Assembly (NCBI RefSeq): GCF_000344685.1
Contig: NW_006920413.1
Location: 1,553,717-1,617,716, forward strand
DNA: 64,000 nucleotides
Origin: Gloeophyllum trabeum ATCC 11539
Lineage: Eukaryota > Basidiomycota > Agaricomycetes > Gloeophyllales > Gloeophyllaceae
Direction: 5' to 3'
In this document: positions 12,105 through 23,771 of the stretch, piece by piece
Numbering within the stretch: position 1 is the first letter of the stretch
Layout: every line of letters begins with the position of its first letter
The notes under the pieces: generated by a model
Seen by the model: only the letters and a program-made list of their open reading frames with translations
Database searches by the model: none
What the model was told of the DNA's origin: nothing
Translations under genes and position numbers: made by a program

Positions 12105-13490
12105 ATGGATAAACCGTCTCATATATCTGTTATCCTCGACTTGTCGCCGAGTCAATGGCATCTCTCCTCGCTTCCCGAAAATCCGCATCCCTTGTCATTG
12201 AGGTCGTTTCTTTCCCAACTACTTGCATTCCTAAATTTACACATCGCCTCAAAACATGAGAATACGCTTGCTGTGTTCGGCGCATTCCCCAGCAAGAGGT
12301 TTGCCCTTTAGATTTGCCTACTGCACTGGGCATCTGACTGAGGTGGAGGATATAGCGTGATGCTATACTCATCCACCGATCCAGAAGCAGACAACACAGA
12401 AAATGTTAATCCAAATATGTACCACCCCTTCCAGGTGGTCGATTCCAGAGTAGTGACACGCATAGAGGAAGAACTAGAATCACTTGATCAAAGTGAAGAA
12501 GAAGGTTGGCCAGCACTTACCTGACTAGTACACTGGCTGAACCTCTGGTAGCGCCTATCGGACTTGTTGGTGCTCTCACGAAGGCTCTATGTTGTTAGTA
12601 CCGAGCGGGGTCTTTGCAGTCAATAGCCCAGGAATTGAGCGTCGTCCTTTCTAGATATAAACCGCATCATCCATCCGTCGGCCTCCCAATCCAGCGGGAC
12701 AACATCCGAGGATCCAACAACGCTTCCAGATCCACGGATCCTCGTCCTCTCAGTATCTCCAGACTTATCAACTTCATATATCCCCATCATGAACTCTATC
12801 TTCTCAGCACAGAAGCTGGTAAGCGGTATTGACCTCACTGGATGAGTGTTAGCCTAACAAACACCTGTGCAACGGCACAGAAAGTCGTGATTGACGTTTG
12901 TAAGGTTTATGGCCCAGATACTGTATTTCTAGAACAAGCAGCGCACCTGACTGGTGGGTCCTACATCTACTTGGACCGTCGAGACGCTCTCTTGCAGCAC
13001 CTCATTGTACGTGTCTTCAATTGGTTGCGCGATAAAGGCTCACAACCGAGTACATCCGAGATGTCTCATATGCCCTCGCCGGCTCTGCGAAAGTTGATGA
13101 CAGTTCCTACGCAAGACAAGATAGACTTCCGGGCGGCTTGCTTCTGCCACAAGAACATCGTCGACATCGGCTTTGTCTGTTCTGTATGCCTATCGAGTAG
13201 GTCACCAATCGTTGTGGGAGCGATCCTGAATATTCTGATTACTATCTCTTCATCTACAGTATTCTGCGCCCCCGTCCCTGTCTGTTCTACATGCAGGTGC
13301 GTTGATATCCTCTGCCTAAACATTTGGGAAACCGAGAATTGACCGCGGGCGTCCAAAAAGAACGAAATTCCCGATCAAAACTCTGCAACGCCTCAACGCA
13401 TCACGGCCACCTGGCCTCAAACCAGCAAACGGTGCGCTGAAAACAGCGCCGTCTACACCTCATACAAGAGGACCCAGCACTCCACGTTGA
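12105..13490 (+). CDS. TFB4: TFIIH core subunit Tfb4 (p34)
   Basis: Structural subunit of TFIIH, acting in RNA polymerase II initiation and nucleotide excision repair; nuclear. Eight exons: 12105-12298, 12356-12504, 12552-12593, 12655-12818, 12881-13006, 13061-13196, 13260-13296, 13361-13490; sum 978 nt, 325 residues. The N-terminus has a von Willebrand A-like fold start (SVILDLSPSQWH), then GLVGALTKALCYINR, then DTVFLEQAAHLTGGSYIYLD. The C-terminal zinc-binding domain is spread over three exons: CFCHKNIVDIGFVCSVC, then FCAPVPVCSTC, with the expected four Cys pairs. Length matches the family. A 47-nt intron (12505-12551) was preferred because reading through hits a stop. Confidence 0.95.
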
Positions 13491-14602
13491 TAACGAGTCT
13501 CTCATCTCTGCGGGTTCGCATGGTGAGGCAGCACCGGTGGACGGACATGTACTGCTGTCGCCCGTGTTTCCAACCTGTTCTGTTGGTGGGGGGGTCACCG
13601 GGTCAGCAGACCATGATATACTTTCATCGCTTTTCCCCTTGTACTCAGTATGTATATCACTAGCTTTTGTCGCGTCTTATCAATTTGACAGAGGAATGAC
13701 GCACTTTTTCAATGATTGCAATTGATTAATGAGCACTCAGCACTCAAAGTGCGTGGATGCGTCAACATTGCTTCAGAGTGCTTAGGAATGGCATAGCAAC
13801 TTTGCTTTATTCGTTCTGCTACCCCCACCTTCGTTACTATGTACCTTCTTTTCCTTTCATTGTGGGGTTTCTGCATCCTCTATGTACACAGTATGTTTTC
13901 AGACCTTCAATTGACATTTCCTCGGCTCTGAAGCTATCATCCATGCAGTTCTGAAGTCTAAATACATGTATAGGCACTGATGGCCCTACCAGCAGTTTCT
14001 TCGAGGGGTGAATCTGTGATCCCACTCTCCCTTGGTTTGCGGTCTTTACAAGTATACATGGATCCAGGCCCGACTTTATGTCGACATACCGCCACGGTTA
14101 TTACATTTTAACACTTCTGGATCCGTTCTCAGTGACGGTCACAATCTCTGTTAGTGTTAAGACGCTGCAGCATGGCGCTCCTTTAGGGACCAGGCAATCC
14201 CACCAGGTGATCACGCCTCGCGATCTTGCCAGTGAGCACATTAAGAAATGAACAATGCTCTGGCTCTGAACAGGAATTGGTAAGGTGCATACCATCTTGG
14301 TCATATTCCCCTGCCATTTCATCCTACCCTCTCTTGCCTTAAAATTACGGACACTCTCGGTGTCTCATTCATGATTGACATGACAAGGGGGCTCTCCAGC
14401 CTGAGCACCTCCGAAATCGAGCCGAGCTACAGGACATATTTTGTTTCGCCGACCCACACAGTTAAACCGTTACACCTAAGCGATAGCATACTGCTCCCCA
14501 CGGATGCATGCCAAGTTATTGGACTGGGCGTCTGATAGACATTGCAGTGGGCGAACTTACTGGAGTACGGTCTGTGATAAGTCCCTCTGCTCCTTCAACT
14601 TT
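13491..14602. other. Intergenic, convergent TFB4 / taspase
   Basis: About 1.1 kb between facing stop codons. Short open frames occur on both strands but none is protein-like or spliceable into anything I recognise. AT-richer than coding neighbours. Nothing else seen. Confidence 0.5.
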
Positions 14603-16339
14603 TTAATAAAGATATGGCGGTGATGACAATTTCAGAATTACTGGAGGCTGCCGGCCGGCGAAAGATTTTTGCCTGGCGGAGACGTGGATAAGTCGAGCGC
14701 TCCTGACAACTCGCGGCAGACTGCACCCAACCTTTGGCTTTGGATCCGCTGACGTCGCATATGCAATAGCCATACTATCTGCTGTAAAACCGCACCATAA
14801 CCGCGCTGGCGGGATAATGATGCCGTGAGGAAGGCAATCAGTTCATGGACGAAACCTACGAATGGGCGATATGCCAGGCTCATCCGCCTCCAACGTCAGC
14901 ATGAGAACCCCTGCGCTCCGCTCGGTGTCTCGGTCTTCTCGGCAGCGGCAGTCCTCTTGGGACGGGCAGCGGAATGCCGGGACTGATTTGGACAAGCTCT
15001 TCCATGAACAGGACATTGAACGCACCTCGGAATTTGGTAAGAACATCTTTCAGAAGGCGATGCACGTCGCCTTCTGTCGACTTGTGATATTCGCGCCACA
15101 AAGACTGGGCCATAGTTGATTGTATGATGTATTCTCCCGAACCTGATAGTGGGTCCCGCGGTAAAAATGCAACTCCTATTGAATTCAGAAGCATTGACTG
15201 ACCAGATATACTGCATGCCATCCCGTTAGTTGTGCGATCGGTGGACATGTTCTGAGCCCAACATCCTGCACCAAACACGGCGGCCTGGAGGATTATAATG
15301 CACGGGGCTACGTGAGATGACTCAGGGCTCACCTCTCCGATACGGCCAGGATACTTCAGCAGCAGACCTCCACTGCAGGGCCAATTATTACATGCTAGTC
15401 AGATTAGTTCATGTTTGGCGAAGCGAACACACCTGGATACGCCGCCGGCAAGATGTCCTGCTGCATCTAATACCACCGCACCTACCGTATCCTGCCGCTG
15501 GTGGATATCTTCGATAGATTCCCTTAACATTGGTGTGATATTATCTGCGGGATCATCTAGACGAGTTTTCCACCTCTGCCACTCTTTCTTCGCTTTCGGA
15601 CTTGTCAGTATTTCCGGCGACACGACTTCGCACCCAGTGGAGCCGGCGAACTGCCGTGCACCGAGAGAAACCAGGGTCCTGTGGCAGACGGGAACGGCAT
15701 CAGGTGACTTCAAGCAAGTCTCGGTGTTCGAGCCTGGACATGTACGGACATGGGAGGAATTCGGCCCAGTCTGTCAGGACGCTTGGAATAGTCCATTACA
15801 GCACGGGCAGCACGGATTGGGTTTTTCACGCCTAGACCACTCCGGGAGTAGAATATTTCTTCGACTGTCTGGGAGGTAGCCTGGATGGGCATACTTACCT
15901 GGGACTGCGCCGACGCTGCCAAAAGAACCGTCTCTTCCGTCCATGACGGCAGCATCGCACTCGACTTGGCCGTCCACGGTGAGGTTTGAACCATAGCCTA
16001 TGTTAGCATCCATAGCTCTAGTGACCATCACATAGTAATATAACGGATGAGGTCTAACCTGCATTCAAGCATTCATCATCCTCTAGGACGCATATAGCCT
16101 TTTCGACGGCATCCACTGCCGTACCATTGTCGTTTCGTAGCTTGTCGAGAGCTGCAGCGCATGCGCTAGCACAAAACCATCATCCACATACAGATGGACG
16201 ATGTAGAATCCCACTGGGATACCCACAGACGCATGGCTGTCTTAACTTGGCTATCCTGGGAGGGGTCGTGATAGCCAGCGCCACCATGAACAGCTACTAC
16301 AAAGAACCGGTCCACGGGAAAATTTTGCGAGTCGACCAT
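14603..16339 (-). CDS. Threonine aspartase / asparaginase-2 family (taspase 1-like)
   Basis: Ntn-hydrolase made as one chain that self-cleaves between Asp and Thr, the Thr becoming the nucleophile. Ten exons: 16339-16227, 16165-16059, 15997-15899, 15831-15750, 15678-15433, 15372-15333, 15284-15203, 15142-15026, 14955-14860, 14805-14603; sum 1185 nt, 394 residues. Motifs: VAVHGGAGYHDPS at the N-terminus, DECLNAGYGSNLT, KNPIRAARAVMDY, the cleavage site QDTVGAVVLD (predicted nucleophile Thr198), SSGGLLLKYPGRIGEAAVFG, and the C-terminal LWCGFTADSMAIAYA. The SSGG and KYPGR blocks favour taspase over plant-type L-asparaginase. The last 40 residues are an unconserved-looking tail, so the final exon might end differently. 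What it cleaves in a fungus is not known from sequence. Confidence 0.9.
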
Positions 16340-16912
16340 CTTGCTAAACCAAGTTCGACAGATTATGAATCAGCGTCAAACAACGGTACTAGTTCCCCCT
16401 GGCCAAACCTGCCGACGCCCAAAGTGGTTTCAGCCTTCGAACTTGAACGAGGGAGACTCGGAGGCCCGGGGAACTGGCGGTCCGCTAGCACTTGCGGGTC
16501 CCGAACCTGAAATTCACCGACTAAATGGGTCTCGTTGGTTGGACCGGAGACTTGTGTCGTACTGAATGGTGCAGTATATCGTAAGTACCTTGCGTCAAGT
16601 TTCTAAGTTTTGACGCAGATCGCGAGTGTGGCAACTCGGAGTTCCCGGGCCGGATATACCCGGTACGGCTGGTCATCCTTATACAGGGCCTGAAGCCTGC
16701 TAGAATTTTGAGAACATGAAACAATTTCTGTACTCCGAAATGTCTAGGACCTAGTAAACGGAGGCAGAAATCCCTAGAAACAGAACCTCATCGATATCCG
16801 CAGGCTATGCCATCATGTTTCGCCCGCGGACTAGTATTACTATTCACAGCTACTGCAATAGCTGAACAAACTGCCTGGATATATTTCTACCATATTCCCT
16901 CTATCCAAAGCA
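16340..16912. other. Intergenic, taspase 5' / MRI1 3'
   Basis: About 570 bp upstream of the taspase gene and downstream of MRI1. Holds the taspase promoter and the MRI1 3' end. No gene seen. Confidence 0.5.
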
Positions 16913-18442
16913 TTACACAACCCCACTCAAATCGAACTCCTTTTCCCCCTCCTTCTTCACCGCGACCCCCTTCTCCGTAACCACCGCACTAATGAGCTCC
17001 GCGGGGGTGACATCAAAGCTCGGGTTATACACCCCCTCGAGCCCCTCCGGCGTGATCATCACTGCGGCCTGCTCCTTCTGCCCCTGCGCATTCACCGAGA
17101 AGGGGTACAGCGCGCCGCGGACGACGCACGCTTCGATGGGCGGGCGGTGTTCGATGGGGATCCTTGCGGTATTGCCTGTTAGGGTTGGGCGAGAGGATAT
17201 GTGGGACGGAGACATACCCGGAGCCATCGGCGACGTCCAGGTCGACGGTGCTGACGGGCCCGATTACGATGAACGGGATTTTGTGACGTGCGGCGAGGAC
17301 CGCGGCGTTGTATGTACCAATCTGAATAGACGTACGCAATTCAGCGCTCCAAATCGATAATCGTGACATACGATAATAACTCACTTTGTTTGCTGTGTCC
17401 CCATTTCTTACAATTCGGTCCGCACCGACGACTTCGGAGGCATGTCAACACCATTCCGTTGCGGGGAATCAGAAAGTGGGGAGGCGCTTACCGACCGCAT
17501 GGATATCGTGATGTTGGAACAGCGACCCGACCATGGTGTCGCAGATCATCACGGAGGGAATTTTCAGTGTTTGCAGTTCCAAGGCGGTGAGCCTGTGCGG
17601 TCACGCGTCGGGACTGACATAAGACCGATGGCTTCTAGGGCAATTATGCTGCAACTCACCGTGATCCCTGGTGGTATGGCGTGGACTGTGTGTAGTAGGC
17701 TTTGTTTAGTTTACCAGTTTCGTGCAAGTAAGTGATGAGCCCGAGAGCTGTGCCGTATCCCTAGACGCTATGTGGGCCACGGAACTCCTGGAATTTCATG
17801 GCCACATACCGAAGTCGCCAGAGACCCTGTATTGCACACCGTAAGGATGTTCAGCCCCTCCCCGGTACCTCCTCTCGCCTTCACCTGCTCAATCAGCCAC
17901 TCCCCGCCATTCTTCGACATCTGTTTGTTCCTCCCGACGTCCTCGTCCGCAACCTTCCTGCCCTCCGCGATGAGATCCTCCGCGACCGCTCGGACGTTCT
18001 TCCCCTCCGCGATCGAAGCGTGGAGGGTCTTCGTTAGGCGCCGTGTCGCGGCACCGAGGTTCACGGCGGTCGGGCGCGCGGTGTACAGGAAGGCCAACAT
18101 TGGCTCGACGTGTGCGCGGAGCGACTCGGGGGAAGCGAGGAAGTCGGGTGGTGGGGAAGATTTCAGGGCTCTGGATAGATGCGATGCGAGCGAGAGGGCT
18201 GCCAGGGATGCTATGGCGGGCGCTCCCCGGATCTAAAGCATGCAGCCATTCCGTCCATGCGTCAGTAAAGCTTGAATGACACGAAGAATGAGTTTACCAG
18301 CCTTCATGGACTTGATCGCATCGTGCGCCTCCTCGACCGTGTTGACCTCGATCCATTCCGTGGTGTGGGGCAGCAGCAGCTGGTTGACGATCTTGATGCT
18401 GTCGCCGTCGGTCTCAATCGATGTCATCCCGTGAGCAGCCAT
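16913..18442 (-). CDS. MRI1: Methylthioribose-1-phosphate isomerase
   Basis: Converts methylthioribose 1-phosphate to methylthioribulose 1-phosphate in the methionine salvage pathway; cytosolic, eIF2B-alpha-like fold. Seven exons: 18442-18302, 18232-17810, 17760-17660, 17592-17492, 17431-17385, 17321-17218, 17162-16913; sum 1167 nt, 388 residues. Family motifs: [16 protein letters not shown], the catalytic Cys in [28 protein letters not shown], and the catalytic Asp in [20 protein letters not shown], then [11 protein letters not shown]. The first intron keeps frame only with a GC donor (see findings). The second ATG (five codons in) is an alternative start. Confidence 0.95.
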
Positions 18443-19197
18443 CCTGAATGTTGCGTCGGGAGCTCAGCCAGCCACAAAATGCCACAAAAATTAAGTGGAC
18501 CGGGTCTGAGTAGCAAAGACGTTTGGTAGATCTGCGATGGTGAGATCTTGCGTGATTCTGTCCGAAGATCCGATCGGGAGGCTCTCGGACGCCACGTGGG
18601 TGGCTTTCCGGTTCCTGTGGCTGCTGTGCGAGCAGTGCTGCGGGCTGGTCTCCCGCGTTGCACTGCGGCGAAGATGTTCGTCCATGCACGGTCATGCCTA
18701 GGGAAACGTGGAAATATGATTGAATACTTTTAGCAGCACAGCGATACAAATGACAATCACGGCCTGGTTGGGAGCATCGGTGATCTTGGAATGCCGGATG
18801 TCCGATGTTCTACCAGTTCAGGCAAAGTTCAGACTTCTACAATTCAGCGCTTGACGAGCACGCTGTGCAAAACCACCGAAAACTCATTAGATCCAAGAGC
18901 AGTGTATCAGGAGTCGGTCAGATCAAAAGCCCATCAAGCCCATGGCTTATAAATGTGGAAGATATACAGCTTCTAGCTGTCTGAAAGGTTTCTCTGATCC
19001 GGGGGGACTGTATCGCAAGACCCGAGAAGCGTAATAAACCTAGGAACAATACAATGCACTGACAGTACAGTCGGGTTAGGGTTTATTCAGATACTCGGTG
19101 GACGCCGTACGCTCGAGCAGAGGGGCATAAATAGACAGCATATTTTTGTGTGAGCCTGGAATAGCATTCAGAATTTGAAGAGTAACACAAGTCATTA
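18443..19197. other. Intergenic, MRI1 upstream / MTQ1 3'
   Basis: About 755 bp holding the MRI1 promoter and the 3' end of the methyltransferase gene. Several short frames, none protein-like. Nothing else seen. Confidence 0.5.
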
Positions 19198-20217
19198 TCA
19201 TGAGCGGCCTATTACCACACGCTCTTTTCCCCATGGGTCCCGCCATATTTCGGCATCTCGTATACCTGCTTTATCTTGGACGATTCTCCGAACGTCGCCT
19301 GCCTGCTTTTCTCCCACTTCGAAGGCGAGGAGCCCACCCGGCTTGAGTAACCGCTTGTCCGAAATTAGTTGCGCAATGCGATGATAGAAGGACAGGCCGC
19401 GCTGCTCCTCTGAATCCGGAAGGTCGCCTAATAGAGCACGAGGATCCTCGTAGTCCTTGACCGAGAGGGATAATTTACCGTAATCTTCCCTTGATATATA
19501 AGGCGGGTTGGACGTGATAACGTCAAACGGAGCCTGCAGAAGCGGCGAGGTCCACGTTGCGGAAGCAAAGATGTCTCCTAGAACAGGCGTAAACGTATTC
19601 TCGCCGCTGTTAGCAGCGTCAGAGGCAGCCGGGATACCCGCTGCAAGTGCATTATCACTTGCAAGCTGCACGGCTTCATGGGAGATATCCAGCCCGACCG
19701 CACGAACGCTTCCAGACGGCCAGAGGCGGCAAAGAAGGAGCGGTATACAGCCGGAACCTATTAATGTCGGGATAATAAGATAGGATAGATGATGGGTGCC
19801 CAGGCTCATAGAGAGATACCTGTACAAAGGTCCAATAGCGAGACGCGGCGGCCTGCTGGAGGGACGAGGATCTCGGACAGTTTGATCGTCCAGAATTCGG
19901 TCTCTGGCCTCGGAATGAGGACCGGCGGCCGAGTCAAGATGTCGAGCGACCCAAACGGCTGCGTTCCTGCCGCACGCATCAGCGTGATTTGAGCCGCCGT
20001 CGAAGGGCAAATCAGCCTCACCGAGGATATACTGCAGCGGCTCTCCTCGCGCCCGGCGCACGACCATCGCGTCCAGATTCATCTTCGGGACGTGGTCGGG
20101 CAAACCGCGCGCGAGCGCCTGCTGCATCCAGCGCAGTTCCCTGGCAGCAGCGTCCTTCCCTATCGCGCTGGCCAGGCAAGTCAGGAGACGCCCTGAGCCT
20201 CGGGCAGGAGGAGGCAT
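19198..20217 (-). CDS. MTQ1: HemK/PrmC-type N5-glutamine methyltransferase, mitochondrial release-factor type
   Basis: S-adenosylmethionine-dependent enzyme that methylates the Gln of the GGQ motif in peptide-chain release factors. Three exons: 20217-20022, 19966-19820, 19757-19198; sum 903 nt, 300 residues. The N-terminal helical domain ends with GEPLQYILG, followed by RPPVLIPRPETEFW, the SAM-binding LLDLCTGSGCIPLLL joined across the second intron, and the catalytic NPPY in VITSNPPYISREDY. The end KERVVIGRS fits the family. PrmC-type order with the N-terminal domain points to the mitochondrial Mtq1 branch rather than cytosolic Mtq2; that assignment is inferred. Confidence 0.92.
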   Translation of the reverse strand: MPPPARGSGRLLTCLASAIGKDAAARELRWMQQALARGLPDHVPKMNLDAMVVRRARGEPLQYILGEADLPFDGGSNHADACGRNAAVWVARHLDSAAGPHSEARDRILDDQTVRDPRPSSRPPRLAIGPLYRYLSMSLGTHHLSYLIIPTLIGSGCIPLLLCRLWPSGSVRAVGLDISHEAVQLASDNALAAGIPAASDAANSGENTFTPVLGDIFASATWTSPLLQAPFDVITSNPPYISREDYGKLSLSVKDYEDPRALLGDLPDSEEQRGLSFYHRIAQLISDKRLLKPGGLLAFEVGEKQAGDVRRIVQDKAGIRDAEIWRDPWGKERVVIGRS

Positions 20218-20472
20218 GCAAGGGAGAGTGAGTAATTTACGACGTCACAACGAATTAGCCGATGCCGGCGGACCGGGAGACCCTCCGCCGGGGACTGCCG
20301 CACGTGCCGACGACGGTGGCCCATCGCCAGAAAGGGAAAACTGTAGACCGCCCCGCCGTCAGCGGTGAGAGCACCTGCCCAGTCGATCTGCCACATAACA
20401 AGCGACGTCTGCGCCCCCTACCGTCCCCCCTCTCGACGCCGCCGTCCCTTTTATGCCCTGCCCGCCGCCGCC
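20218..20472. promoter_or_regulatory. Divergent promoter, MTQ1 / ERT1-like
   Basis: 255 bp between two start codons, GC-rich. Both genes must be driven from here. No specific motif assigned. Confidence 0.5.
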
Positions 20473-22629
20473 ATGTCCGTCACCGCCATCAGCACCGCAG
20501 AGCTCACTGGCGGCCCCATAGCCGGGGGCCCCTCGCAACAGCCAAGCACGCTCGGGACCGCTTCGTTCGCGGCGGGGCCCTCCCAGCCCAATTTTCGCGA
20601 CTCGGAGGAGCGCTCGTCCTCTGCCAACCCCTCGAAAAAGAAGTCCGGATCCTGCAACGGTCGGCGCAAGCGCACGGAAACGCCCGATGACGGTGGCACG
20701 CCGTCGTTATCTTCAGCCTCGAGGAGTCGAGATGGTCCGAAGAAGAAGAAAGCCAACCGCGCTTGCTTGCTCTGCCAGAAAGCGCACTTGACCTGCGACG
20801 ACTGTGAGTCTGCTGGGTACTTGCGATGCCAGAACGTATGGATTTAATGCGGCCGCTTTCGTCCCAGCTCGACCATGTCAACGGTGCGTCAGGCGGGGTA
20901 TGGCAGCCAACTGCACAGAAGGGATCAGAAAGAAGGCGAAGTATCTATTGGAAGATGATGAACTAGGTATGATGACGATTGCCTCTTCATACAATGTCGC
21001 CCGGTATTCATGTAGTCACGCGACAGAAGCTGTTAAGAGACGAAAGTCTACCCCACCCCCTGCCCCGCCCAAGGAGGCCGAACCAGCACCATTGACCACC
21101 TGTAATTATCCAAATTCCTCTCCAGGACATCGCGCGCGCTGATCATTACGGACGTTAGCGGAGCCGTTCCTCGCCAACGACCCCATGTTCGACCTAACAT
21201 TTAATCCAAATTACTCCTTCGTCTCCGAAGCAGCTAATTTGGAGTATTCCATCCTTTCTCAAATACTGGGCTCGAGTCCCGAGTCGGATACTAGCCCGCC
21301 GTTTTCCAGTGCTTCCTGGCCAAACGAACCCCTTACCCCCACCTTCACTGCAGACTCCCCTACGCAATATACGACGAGCACCTCGTTAGGAGGACCCGCT
21401 GACGATTATATTTCTTCGACGTCAACGTATGTTGATTCGCCTCTTGCGATTACGCCCGCCGAGACGACGTTAAAGCCCGACTCCAGCTTGCCGCCGAACT
21501 ACATGACCCTAACCTATCCGACCGCGGGCCAAGTGTCAGAGGAGCAGCCCTCTCAAACCGCACAAAATGCCTATCCCCTCCAGTCCTTCGAAAGGACTCC
21601 GTCACTGCAAGAATACCAGTCTCGCTTCACTCTGCAGGAACGATCGTCCTCGACGCCCACCGTTTCAGATTCGATATATGCTGGTACCTCCAAAGACACC
21701 GAAGATAGCCATATCTCCCCTCCCATATCTGTCGACTCCCCCAGTACCGACACCTCGAGGTCTGACACTCCAGCGGCGCTTGGGCGACCACGGAAGGACG
21801 ACGTGTACAAGACCGTCACTGCCCCCTATGACTACACCGAAGGGTACCACTTCCTCATGAAACACTTGCCAACCCGGTGCGTATGCTGCTGCTAAGATTG
21901 TGGTTTGTCTTTCCCCTCTGCTAGCTGTTGTCTTCTGGGATAAAGCTCTGACGGTGTTGCGTTGTTATATGCATTCGCCATACAAGTTTCGAGAAGAACG
22001 ATGTCCTCCGTATCGTGCGGGCGCTGGCTATCATCAGGCCGTCCCTCATCGCCCTGCAGATGCCCCTGTCCGAAGAGGACGAGGTGTTTGTAGAGAAGTC
22101 CTTCCAGCGATCGTTGGTGGTGGGTCGCATTTTTATACAGCGCTTCAAACCCGCTGATGTCCGCTTCAGGAACTTGAGAAACTGATCTCTTTCAACGGTA
22201 CGCCCACCGTCGTCTGGCGTCGAACGGGAGAAATCTGCCTAGCGGGGTCGGAGTTCTGTATGCTTACAGAGTGGGACCGGGAGGAACTAGTGAGAGGCAA
22301 AAAATACATCTATGAGGTAACGTTCGCCACCATCAGGTGAATAGCACAGCATTCACAGCATTTCGTTGCAGCTCTTCGAGAATCAATCAGTCGTTGAGTA
22401 CTGGGAGAACTTCGCCTCTCACGCCTTCGAAAACACCACGCAGTCCGTGTATTCGCATTGTGTCTTGCTGAAGCCTTCAGGTGCCCCCGTCCCTTGTACA
22501 TTCTGTTTTTCGATTCGGAGGGACATCTTCGATTTGCCCAGCATGGTCATAGGTGCGAGGCCCCTTATTCCGTGCGCATATTCCTTGCTGATATCGCTTG
22601 ATTCAGGGCAATGGCTACCACTTCTATGA
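20473..22629 (+). CDS. ERT1: Zn2Cys6 transcription factor with PAS domain, ERT1/AcuK-like
   Basis: Binuclear-zinc-cluster regulator of the family that controls gluconeogenesis and growth on non-fermentable carbon. Eight exons: 20473-20803, 20868-20966, 21027-21101, 21159-21876, 21987-22119, 22170-22316, 22372-22552, 22607-22629; sum 1707 nt, 568 residues. The zinc cluster has Cys98, 101, 108, 114, 117 and 126 (CLLCQKAHLTC then CQRCVRRGMAANC), split by intron 1. NCTEGIRKKAKYLLEDDEL and LEYSILSQILGSSPE are typical of ERT1-type proteins. A long Ser/Thr/Pro-rich middle leads to a C-terminal PAS domain (DYTEGYHFLMKHLPTRFEK; NGTPTVVWRRTGEICLAGSE). The final exon is just 23 nt. Whether it is ERT1 itself or the sister AcuM-like protein cannot be settled by eye. 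Confidence 0.92.
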
Positions 22630-22997
22630 ACCGTGTATATTCACATTCCTATTATCATTCACTTTGCATGCTCCCCTTAATACTCACTTTATCCACAGCT
22701 GGAAATCCCCGTTGTTTGACGGGGACTTACACATTCGGTCCGCTATCGTCTCCTCGCTATGTTATCGCTATCGCCCTAGTGTACCATAATGTCCCCATGT
22801 CTGCAGGTCATTTATGGATAAAAAGTATAGGAATCATGACATGACAGATGGTAGGGATTCGAAACCTCGACGGTCAATTGTAGCGCCGACCCTACGATAT
22901 GCGCTACCCAGGGACAGACGAAAGCTATATCATAAAACCCGAATCTAGTCCTTGGTCCAATCGATTGTCCAGTGGTACATTGTTTTGCGATTCTGCT
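22630..22997. other. Intergenic, convergent ERT1 / PRA1
   Basis: About 370 bp between facing stops. It holds a 7-bp perfect stem (22880-22886 with 22901-22907) beside a TTCGAA-containing stretch; it looks tRNA-like at first sight but does not fold as a tRNA. No gene seen. Confidence 0.5.
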
Positions 22998-23771
22998 TTA
23001 CACGGCGTCCTGCACGGAAGCGTACTCGCTCTCAACGCCAGGCTCCATGATCGCTGCATGGCCAACAATCAAGAATCCTGAGGCGCCGACCAACCAGAAG
23101 AAAGTGCCGAGCGGCGATGACCACCATAGTAAAGGAACGCCAATGCAGAATAGGACGGTATAGAGGGTCTTCTGGGTGATGACACGGTCGCCCATCGTAA
23201 CTGGGTCGGCTCCTGCATTTCAGGTTGTCAATACATGTCGAGGGACACGATGTATGCGCAGAATACGCACCAAACTTGTTGATCGCGGCGAAACCACCGA
23301 CGAGGAAGGCAAGGGAGATGAGGAGGAGAGGGTTGGATATGCTGTATAAAGTGATATATGTCAGTAGCCGTGTCACAGCGAAACGGTACGAATTAACGCA
23401 CACGGCGTATACAGCCAGAACTGCAACTATCAAGCCATAGTTGCCTGTTCCATAGCGCTCTTTAGCATCGTTCCGCCAGTCCCTTATAATGCTACACACC
23501 AGAGAAGTAGCGCGTGTTGTATGATATCCGCTACACGTCACGGTCAGCCGGGGGACTTACGAAGTCATACTGGGAAGACATACTGATATTGAAGTGTTCA
23601 AATCTGCTGGTCTTGAAATACGGTTGAAGTCGAAGAATTCTTGCGGCGGTCTCAGAGCACTCAGTCTCGTTTCCTAACGTTCGGATGTAAACGTGAGAGC
23701 CTTGATGCTGCGGGAGGAGGACGCACTCTGAAAGACTTGATAGTGTCGGTAACACGAATGAGAGTGTCCAT
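22998..23771 (-). CDS. PRA1 family protein (prenylated Rab acceptor)
   Basis: Small ER/Golgi membrane protein that binds prenylated Rab GTPases in vesicle traffic. Six short exons: 23771-23727, 23673-23584, 23530-23500, 23444-23402, 23341-23271, 23212-22998; sum 495 nt, 164 residues, the usual length. Family signature: LRPPQEFFDFNRISRPADLN, then RISYNTRYFSGNYGLIVAVL, made by joining exons 3 and 4. Four hydrophobic spans follow (LIVAVLAVYAVI; PLLLISLAFLVGGFAAI; LYTVLFCIGVPLLWW; FFWLVGASGFLIVGHAAI) in the paired arrangement of PRA1. Exon 3 is 31 nt. Chain identity is clear once spliced; no single exon shows it. Confidence 0.93.

Noticed and set aside
17707..17760. A 29-nt candidate intron in MRI1 at the [10 protein letters not shown] region
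   Set aside because: Too short for an intron, and reading through gives the family sequence.
22853..22917. tRNA-like stretch with TTCGAA and a 7-bp stem
   Set aside because: The T-arm pairs badly, and the acceptor-like ends enclose only about 45 nt, so no cloverleaf forms. Not called as a tRNA.
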